From: Acidobacteriota bacterium
GTDB taxonomy: Bacteria > Acidobacteriota > Thermoanaerobaculia > Multivoradales > JAHEKO01
Assembly: GCA_027296385.1 (NCBI GenBank)
Contig: JAPUJD010000225.1
Span: 1-10,935, forward strand
Length of the DNA stretch: 10,935 nt
Reading direction: 5' to 3'
Shown here: positions 6,714 through 10,935 of the stretch, piece by piece
Position numbering within the stretch: the first letter of the stretch is position 1
Layout: the number at the start of each line of letters is the position of its first letter
Translations under genes and position numbers: made by a program
Notes under the pieces: generated by a model
Databases searched by the model: none
Told to the model about the DNA's origin: nothing
Seen by the model: only the letters and a program-made list of their open reading frames with translations

Positions 6714-7823
6714 CTATCCGTCAACGAGACCGCGCACGACCGCGTCGGCCAGCGCGGGCCGGACCTCGTGTATGAGCTTGTTGTCTCGGGTCGGGTGAAC
6801 GCGGTTGGTCAGCAGGATGACGAAGACCTCGCGCTGGGGATCTATCCACAGCGAGGTTCCGGTGAAGCCGGTGTGCCCGAAGGAGTCGGGCGAAAAGAGG
6901 GTGCCGGCGGAGGAGCCCTCCGTCGACTTGGTGTCCCAGCCGAGCGCTCGCGTCGACTGGGGGACACCGGCGCTTCGGATGAACTCGGCCAGAGTCTTGC
7001 GGGAGACGATCCGACGACGCTCGAACACCCCGTCGTCGAGGATCGTCTGCGCCAGGCGGGCCAGGTCGCCGGCGGCGCCGAAGAGGCCGGCGTGAGGCGC
7101 GACGCCGCCCAAGGCGAAGGCGTTCTCGTCGTGGACCTCGCCGTGGATGAGCCGACCCCGCCAGTCCGGGTCTTTCTCGGTCGGGGGGATGCGCTCCAGA
7201 AGCTCCGCTCCGGGATTGAAGAGCGTCTGGTTCATGCCGAGCGGCTCGAAGACCCGGTTCCTGACGAACGCATCCAACGGCTCATCGGCGGCACGCTCCA
7301 GGATTTCACCCAAGAGGATCATCCCGAGGTCGCTGTAGAGCGATTTGCTAGCGGGCTCGTAAACCAGATCCATCGCCTGGATGTACTTCACGTAGGCGGC
7401 CTTGCCTTTGAGCTCCAGGTAGAGGGGAGCCCACCAGTCGATGCCCGAGGCGTGGGTCAGCAAGTGCCGTACCGTGACCTTCTCTTTGCCGGGACCGACG
7501 AATAGCGGCAGGTACTCCTGGACGAGGGCGTCGAGATCGACGCGACCCTCGTCGACGAGGATCATCGCCATCGTCGTCGTGGCGACGACCTTTGTCAGGC
7601 TCGCCAGGTCGTAGAGAGTCTCGGTCGTGGCGTCGTCGGCATCCGAGTCGTAGGAGAGCTTGCCGTAAGCCTCGAGGTGAGCCAGCGCCTCGCGATGTCC
7701 CACCGCCACGACGGCTCCCGGGAAGGCTCGCCGGTGCAGAAAGCTCTGGATGACCTGGTCGATCTCGTCCATCGCTCCCGGCCGGAAGCCCGCCTCGGTC
7801 GGGCTGACTCTGCGTAGCGTCAT
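6714..7823 (-). CDS. Serine hydrolase, class C beta-lactamase/PBP fold
   Basis: 369 residues. The family motifs are in order. SLTK (S75 to K78) is the SxxK nucleophile and general base. YSD (Y163-D165) replaces Y-x-N. HTG (H317-G319) in GHTGFTGT replaces K-S/T-G. FPGAVVAVG, VRHLLTHASGI and LTNRVHPTRDN are further family hallmarks, and the length is normal. The YSD/HTG pair is typical of the branch with the closing NRVHPTR.N motif, which I recall as the domain fused to NagZ-type glucosaminidases in Bacteroidetes, and of YfeW/EstB-like enzymes. Likely activities are peptidase, esterase or amidase on cell-wall-type substrates rather than beta-lactam resistance. No signal peptide or membrane helix is seen from this start. 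The ATG at 7821-7823 overlaps the rhomboid stop as ATGA and has no ribosome site of its own, so translation is probably coupled. In-frame upstream codons lie within the rhomboid gene and encode unrelated Arg-rich sequence. Confidence 0.88.
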   Translation of the reverse strand: MTLRRVSPTEAGFRPGAMDEIDQVIQSFLHRRAFPGAVVAVGHREALAHLEAYGKLSYDSDADDATTETLYDLASLTKVVATTTMAMILVDEGRVDLDALVQEYLPLFVGPGKEKVTVRHLLTHASGIDWWAPLYLELKGKAAYVKYIQAMDLVYEPASKSLYSDLGMILLGEILERAADEPLDAFVRNRVFEPLGMNQTLFNPGAELLERIPPTEKDPDWRGRLIHGEVHDENAFALGGVAPHAGLFGAAGDLARLAQTILDDGVFERRRIVSRKTLAEFIRSAGVPQSTRALGWDTKSTEGSSAGTLFSPDSFGHTGFTGTSLWIDPQREVFVILLTNRVHPTRDNKLIHEVRPALADAVVRGLVDG

Positions 7824-8494
7824 CGGGCTGCCCGGTTGAGAAATGCCATGACGAGAGGGTACAGGTGTGGCAGGCTGACCGGGAGTACGGGGCGTCTGCG
7901 TGCCTGATCCTGGCGACATAGGAGAAAACACAAGAGTCCGGCGCCGCCGCCGGAGAGATGTGCCAGCGCAACGACGTCGTAACCCGCAGTGTCGGTCGCG
8001 AACAAAGCCACCCCCATCGTTGCCTCCAGTACGATCTTGCCACCGAAGAGCAGCAGGGTGGCGGCGGCGAACCAGCGCTTTGTGCCGGAGCACTCTTTCC
8101 ACAGAACCGTGGAGAGGGCGACGAAGAGGGCCGAGTCGACTCCCGAGAGGCCCCGGTAGATGTGCCACTGGGGTCCGAGAAAAAGCAGCGTTCCAGAGAT
8201 TCCTAGCGGGCTGACGACCACGATCCAGCGGAAGAGGCGCGGATTGCGCGCGGACAACGCCGCTCCCAGCACGGCGAAGACGAGCACGTCCCAGGCGAGA
8301 TGATCCGGCGAGCTGTGGGTCCAGTGCGCGGTCAGGATGCGCCACAACTGGCCGCCTGCGATCGCCACGCGGTCGTACTCGAGGGCCCGGCCGGCGCCCG
8401 GCACGAAGTAGAGCAGACAGGCCAGGGCGGCGAGGAAGGCGGGGGCGCCGAATGGGCGCCCCCGCGAAAACAGGTTGCAGGCCGAATGGACCAC
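7820..8494 (-). CDS. Rhombosortase-like intramembrane rhomboid protease
   Basis: 224 residues with six predicted membrane helices (about 17-33, 65-82, 87-106, 114-131, 140-160, 173-193). The catalytic serine is S117 in RGLSG and the histidine is H179 in ALAHLSGGGAG, the GxSG...H dyad of rhomboids. The loop before helix 2, GQLWRILTAHWTHSSPDHLAWD (W51, R52, H57, H60, H65), matches the WR-LT-H-xx-H-xxxx-H pattern of the rhombosortase subfamily, which processes proteins with a C-terminal Gly-rich/hydrophobic/basic tail (GlyGly-CTERM in Vibrio and Shewanella). D69 occupies the position where GlpG-type rhomboids carry an oxyanion-hole Asn. The start is a GTG four bases after the VIT-VWA stop, with AAGGA nine bases ahead. 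The upstream gene encodes a protein with just such a tail, so it is the obvious substrate. A plain rhomboid protease is the alternative; the neighbouring tail is the main argument against it. Confidence 0.82.
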   Translation of the reverse strand: MVHSACNLFSRGRPFGAPAFLAALACLLYFVPGAGRALEYDRVAIAGGQLWRILTAHWTHSSPDHLAWDVLVFAVLGAALSARNPRLFRWIVVVSPLGISGTLLFLGPQWHIYRGLSGVDSALFVALSTVLWKECSGTKRWFAAATLLLFGGKIVLEATMGVALFATDTAGYDVVALAHLSGGGAGLLCFLLCRQDQARRRPVLPVSLPHLYPLVMAFLNRAAR

Positions 8495-8498
8495 CGGC

Positions 8499-10493
8499 TC
8501 ACTTCCTTCGCCGTCGAGCCAGGGCGCCGGCGCCGAGCAGCAGCGCCAGCGAGGCTGTCAGTGGATCGACGAAGCCGACGCCGGAGTTGCCGGTCGAGTG
8601 CGACTCGGCCTTGAACATCGGCTGCTCCTCATCGGCCCGGTAGCTGCGGATCGGCTGCGGCGCGCGACGGATCTGAGCCGCGTGCTCGCGCGCCGTTCGG
8701 CGCTGGTTGCGGCGATCGATGCCTCGGGCGTGATAGGCGGCATCGCTGAGTACGACCATGGAGGTTTCGTCGGTGACCAGCTGGTAGTCGACGCCGAGCT
8801 GCCGGCTGATGTCGGTGAGCTCACTCTGGGGAAGCAGGCCGGCGCGGGTCTGCGCCTCGAACGACTCGATGCGATGGAGGGCCCACAGGCGCTCGAGCTC
8901 CGGGTTGTCGGTGTCGATCTCGGGGAAGACGACAGTCGTCCGGTAGGTCTCGTCCTTGCCGGTCAGCCGCGCCTTGAGTTGGACCTCGGCGCGTCCCGGC
9001 TTGCGGTAGCGGCCGAAGGCGACGACCTGCTGGCCGCGGAAGACCTTGCCGATCGCTCCGGTGCTGTCGTCGAAGATGTCGACGCCCCGGATCTCGAGCT
9101 CGACGTCGTGGAGTGCCTCGTGGGTGACTTTGCTCTTGGCCAGCACGATCTGGCCGAGGATGTCGTCTTCGTTCGACACCTGGGTCCAGAACCCGCCGGA
9201 AGCGGCGCAGACCGTCTGCATCAACGGCCAGTTGCCGCTGTTTCCGAGGAGGAAACCGAAGACCCGGATGTCCGTGCGGTGCATGAGCTTGTGGAACTCG
9301 AGGGGTTCGAGCACGCCCTGGTTGGTGACGGCGTCCGTCACCAAGATGAGGCTCGTCGCCCGATCGTCGTCCAGATCCTCGAGTCCCAACCGGAGGCCGG
9401 CGAAGAGGTTGGTGCTGCCGCCCGACGACAGACGCGTCAGTCGGCGCACGGTTTTGTCGACGTTCTCCTGTGTGGCGTCCACCCAGCCGGGGGTGAACCG
9501 GCGAGCGTGACTCGCGAAGGTGACGATCCGGAAGCGATCCTCCGGTCTGAGCTCGTCGATCGCCTGCGCCACGGCCTTCGACAGGGTGTGGATCTTGCCG
9601 GCCATGCTGCCGGAGACGTCGAGCACGAAGCTGTAGTCCGAGCCGCCGGTCAGCGGGGCGAGGTCGATGCCTGGCGTCAGCACCATCATGAAGGTTCCGG
9701 GCTCTGACGCGTCGGCGCGGTAGGAGATGACCTCGAGGCGCCCGGGAAGGTGGTCGGCCAGGCGGTAGTAGAAGATGATGTCGCGGTCGAGCGCCGCGTT
9801 GTGGCGCTCGAGTCGGACCCGGTAGTGCCCAGGTTCCAGCTCTTCCACGACGGTCTCGGATTCGAAGCCGGGAACGCGGACGTCGGCAACGGGCGCGGCG
9901 CTCTTGAGCTCGAGCTCGAACGTCACCGCGCCCTCGACCGCCTCTCGCGTCACCCAGAAGGAGCGTGCCGCCAGGTCGTCGGTGCCTCCGTCCTCGAGCG
10001 GGTAGAGGTAGCGGCCGACTCCGGTGTCGATCGCGATCGGTTGGTAGTAGACGAAGCGTATGCGGGTCCTGTCGCCGGCCGGCACGCGAGCGACCCGGAA
10101 CTCGAAGGACTGATAGCCGTTCTTGCTCGCCAGTCCGGCGTCCTGGCCCTGGTCCTTTTCCTCTTCGTAGAGCGCCTCGGCTTCGCCCTTCGGCAACACC
10201 TCGCCGTTGAGCTCGAGCTCGCCGGCGTAGATGGTCACCTCGGAGAGCGAAGCGCTCTTGGGCAGCGGGAAGGAGTAGAGGGCTTCGAGGTCACTCGTGT
10301 TTGGATTGAAGAAGGTCTGGTTCACTTCGGTGCGGGCGAAGCCGTTGTTGATCACGACGCGGACGTCATGGCTCTCGATGCGGATCGGCTCGTGGGCCGA
10401 GTCGACAGCCATCAGCGTTCCGGCGGCGAAGGTGGCCGTGACCTGGGTCACGAGGGCCACGACAGTCCAGCTGAGGATTCTTCGAGTTCTCAT
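8499..10493 (-). CDS. VIT-VWA domain surface protein with C-terminal sorting tail
   Basis: 664 residues. An N-terminal signal peptide (about 1-24, ending TFAA) is followed by a VIT domain (about 35-165, with NQTFFNPNTSDLEALYSFPL and the EAEALYEEE segment). A beta linker leads to a VWA domain (about 286-450). The metal-ion-dependent adhesion site is complete: DVSGS (D292, S294, S296), T361 in GGSTN and D387 in VTDAV. Next come a beta region and the LGVDYQLVTDETSMVVL motif, which regularly closes VIT-VWA proteins. A basic, unstructured linker (590-630) leads to a sorting tail (635-664). The family resembles inter-alpha-trypsin-inhibitor heavy chains; the bacterial members are envelope proteins, and a sortase-processed group is known in marine Proteobacteria. 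Metal-dependent ligand or matrix binding at the cell surface is likely. AAGGG (plus-strand 10503-10507) lies nine bases before the ATG. It is the first gene of an operon with the rhomboid and the serine hydrolase. Confidence 0.92.
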   Translation of the reverse strand: MRTRRILSWTVVALVTQVTATFAAGTLMAVDSAHEPIRIESHDVRVVINNGFARTEVNQTFFNPNTSDLEALYSFPLPKSASLSEVTIYAGELELNGEVLPKGEAEALYEEEKDQGQDAGLASKNGYQSFEFRVARVPAGDRTRIRFVYYQPIAIDTGVGRYLYPLEDGGTDDLAARSFWVTREAVEGAVTFELELKSAAPVADVRVPGFESETVVEELEPGHYRVRLERHNAALDRDIIFYYRLADHLPGRLEVISYRADASEPGTFMMVLTPGIDLAPLTGGSDYSFVLDVSGSMAGKIHTLSKAVAQAIDELRPEDRFRIVTFASHARRFTPGWVDATQENVDKTVRRLTRLSSGGSTNLFAGLRLGLEDLDDDRATSLILVTDAVTNQGVLEPLEFHKLMHRTDIRVFGFLLGNSGNWPLMQTVCAASGGFWTQVSNEDDILGQIVLAKSKVTHEALHDVELEIRGVDIFDDSTGAIGKVFRGQQVVAFGRYRKPGRAEVQLKARLTGKDETYRTTVVFPEIDTDNPELERLWALHRIESFEAQTRAGLLPQSELTDISRQLGVDYQLVTDETSMVVLSDAAYHARGIDRRNQRRTAREHAAQIRRAPQPIRSYRADEEQPMFKAESHSTGNSGVGFVDPLTASLALLLGAGALARRRRK
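8502..8591 (-). other. C-terminal sorting-signal-like tail of the VIT-VWA protein
   Basis: This covers codons for residues 635-664. A Gly/Ser/Asn stretch (GNSGVG) is followed by FVDPLTAS, a short hydrophobic helix (LALLLGAGAL) and a terminal RRRRK. The three parts, at the extreme C-terminus of a protein with an N-terminal signal peptide, define a CTERM-type sorting signal. It lacks the Cys of MYXO-CTERM-like signals, the PEP of exosortase targets and LPxTG. It resembles GlyGly-CTERM, but without consecutive glycines. Confidence 0.7.
8504..8508 (-). promoter_or_regulatory. Ribosome binding site for the rhomboid GTG start
   Basis: AAGGA on the minus strand, nine bases before the GTG at 8492-8494. 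It lies inside the last codons of the VIT-VWA gene, across the part encoding the terminal Arg/Lys cluster. It supports the unusual GTG start and tight coupling of the two genes. Confidence 0.65.
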
Positions 10494-10650
10494 GGGTCGG
10501 ATCCCTTCTCATGGGCCGCGGGGGATTCCGCGACGCTGGCTAACCTGAGCAGGGTGGATGCCACAGTCGGCAGAGAGCCACAAGTCGTTCATGGGCAACG
10601 GGTTAGGATCGGATTCGGCGCTGCGATGGTCTCAGAGAGATGATCAAAAT

Positions 10651-10680
10651 ATGACTAGAGGTATACCTTTTCTGTATACT
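10651..10680 (+). promoter_or_regulatory. Predicted sigma70-type promoter giving a leaderless mRNA
   Basis: The -10 box TATACT (10675-10680) matches five of six consensus bases. A weaker -35, ATGACT (10651-10656), lies 18 bases upstream. Only seven bases separate the -10 box from the ATG at 10688, so transcription should begin at or next to the start codon. No ribosome site precedes that ATG, which fits a leaderless message. Confidence 0.55.
10659..10679. repeat. Paired GTATAC sites in the promoter, possible operator
   Basis: AGGTATACCT (10659-10668) is a perfect ten-base palindrome in the spacer between the -35 and -10 boxes. A second GTATAC (10674-10679) overlaps the -10 box, with centres 13 bases apart. 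A protein bound at the first palindrome would block or bend the promoter. Part of the second copy is explained simply by the -10 sequence. Confidence 0.4.
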
Positions 10681-10687
10681 CCCTTCT

Positions 10688-10935
10688 ATGTGGATGCAGC
10701 CTGAGGAGCGCCATCTGGCTGAATGCATCGCTCGGCTGGCCTATGCCAACCCGTTCCTGACCGAGAGGATCGAGTGCGAGCGCGAGATCCTGGGGTCCGA
10801 CTTCGCCACCGGCAGGGAGTTCTGGCATGTCGATCAGGGCTCAGAACACATAGGTGCGATTCAGCAGCGCGTCGAGCCGCTGGTCGAGAGGCTCGGAGAG
10901 CGGCTCCGATCGGGCGTCAGTGGGTCGGCGAAGGA
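10688..10935 (+). CDS. N-terminal fragment of an unrecognised protein, possibly a sigma-54-type activator
   Basis: 82 complete codons are visible and the frame is still open at the window edge. The protein begins MWMQPEERHLAECIARLAYA and continues NPFLTERIECEREILGSDF, then a Trp/His segment and an amphipathic helix (QQRVEPLVERLGERLRS). High GC at third positions supports real coding. The frame has a stop at 10652-10654 and no start between it and the ATG at 10688; an ATG two codons later is the only close alternative. The 'LAYANPFL.ERIE.ER..LG..F' pattern reminds me of the poorly characterised N-terminal region of some sigma-54-interacting (AAA+) regulators in Myxococcota and Acidobacteria. 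That is memory, not proof, because the diagnostic AAA+ motifs would lie beyond the window. It is divergent from the VIT-VWA operon, a common arrangement for a local regulator. Confidence 0.65.
   Translation, partial: MWMQPEERHLAECIARLAYANPFLTERIECEREILGSDFATGREFWHVDQGSEHIGAIQQRVEPLVERLGERLRSGVSGSAK

Larger units (their letters stand above)
10494..10687. other. Divergent promoter region between VIT-VWA operon and next gene
   Basis: A 194-base spacer. The half nearest the rightward gene (about 10640-10687) is markedly AT-rich compared with the rest of the window and carries the promoter and GTATAC repeats described separately. Toward the VIT-VWA gene a small stem, CGCGG (10517-10521) with CCGCG (10528-10532), lies just upstream of that gene's ribosome site. 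No convincing -35/-10 pair was found for the leftward operon, although its promoter must lie here or overlap the rightward one. Confidence 0.5.

Noticed and set aside
7824..8345. N-terminal extension of the serine hydrolase by 174 codons
   Set aside because: The extension lies inside the rhomboid gene in another phase and reads as Arg/Pro/Gly-rich sequence. The ATGA overlap gives a normal-length enzyme starting just before its conserved fold.
8475..9707. A 410-codon plus-strand open frame opposite the VIT-VWA gene
   Set aside because: It is antisense to a gene with complete VIT, MIDAS and tail motifs. Its own product is low-complexity Val/Glu/Asp-rich sequence without a ribosome site.

Overview
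The window is GC-rich, gene-dense DNA from a Gram-negative bacterium. Sec-type signal peptides, a LolA-fold protein, a bactofilin, a PilZ protein and a very large secreted Asp-box (BNR) beta-propeller protein together suggest an environmental, heterotrophic lineage. Acidobacteriota (Thermoanaerobaculia-like) is my best guess; Myxococcota or a similar group is possible. No rRNA or marker gene is present, so the placement is only an impression.

Layout. (1) Positions 1-1155 (+): 3' part of a TIM-barrel glycosidase resembling GH113, cut by the window edge. (2) 1152-1646 (-): a bactofilin, tail to tail with the glycosidase, the two stop codons sharing one CTAG. (3) 1647-2149: about 500 bases with no credible gene but two clear dyads, between the divergent bactofilin and PilZ genes. 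(4) 2150-2452 (+): a 100-residue PilZ-domain protein. (5) 2584-3378 and 3472-6624 (+): an exported LolA-like protein, then a 1050-residue exported protein with eleven Asp-boxes; a strong GC hairpin lies between them. (6) 6714-10493 (-): a tight three-gene operon in the order VIT-VWA surface protein, rhombosortase-like rhomboid protease, serine hydrolase of the beta-lactamase/PBP fold. The junctions are a 4-base gap and an ATGA overlap. (7) 10688-end (+): the start of a divergent gene whose promoter places its transcription start almost on the ATG, which suggests a leaderless mRNA.

The most interesting unit is the minus-strand operon. The VIT-VWA protein has an N-terminal signal peptide and a C-terminal tripartite tail (Gly-rich stretch, hydrophobic helix, Arg/Lys cluster), which is the architecture of a C-terminal sorting signal. 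The next gene encodes a six-helix rhomboid with a GLSG serine motif and the WR-LT-H-H-H pattern of the rhombosortase subfamily. The natural reading is a dedicated enzyme-substrate pair: the rhomboid cuts the tail so that the large VWA protein can be attached or released at the cell surface. This parallels the known pairing of VIT-VWA targets with a true sortase in marine Proteobacteria. The translationally coupled serine hydrolase may act on cell wall or on the same export route; that role is inference. No mobile element, CRISPR array, tRNA or rRNA was seen.
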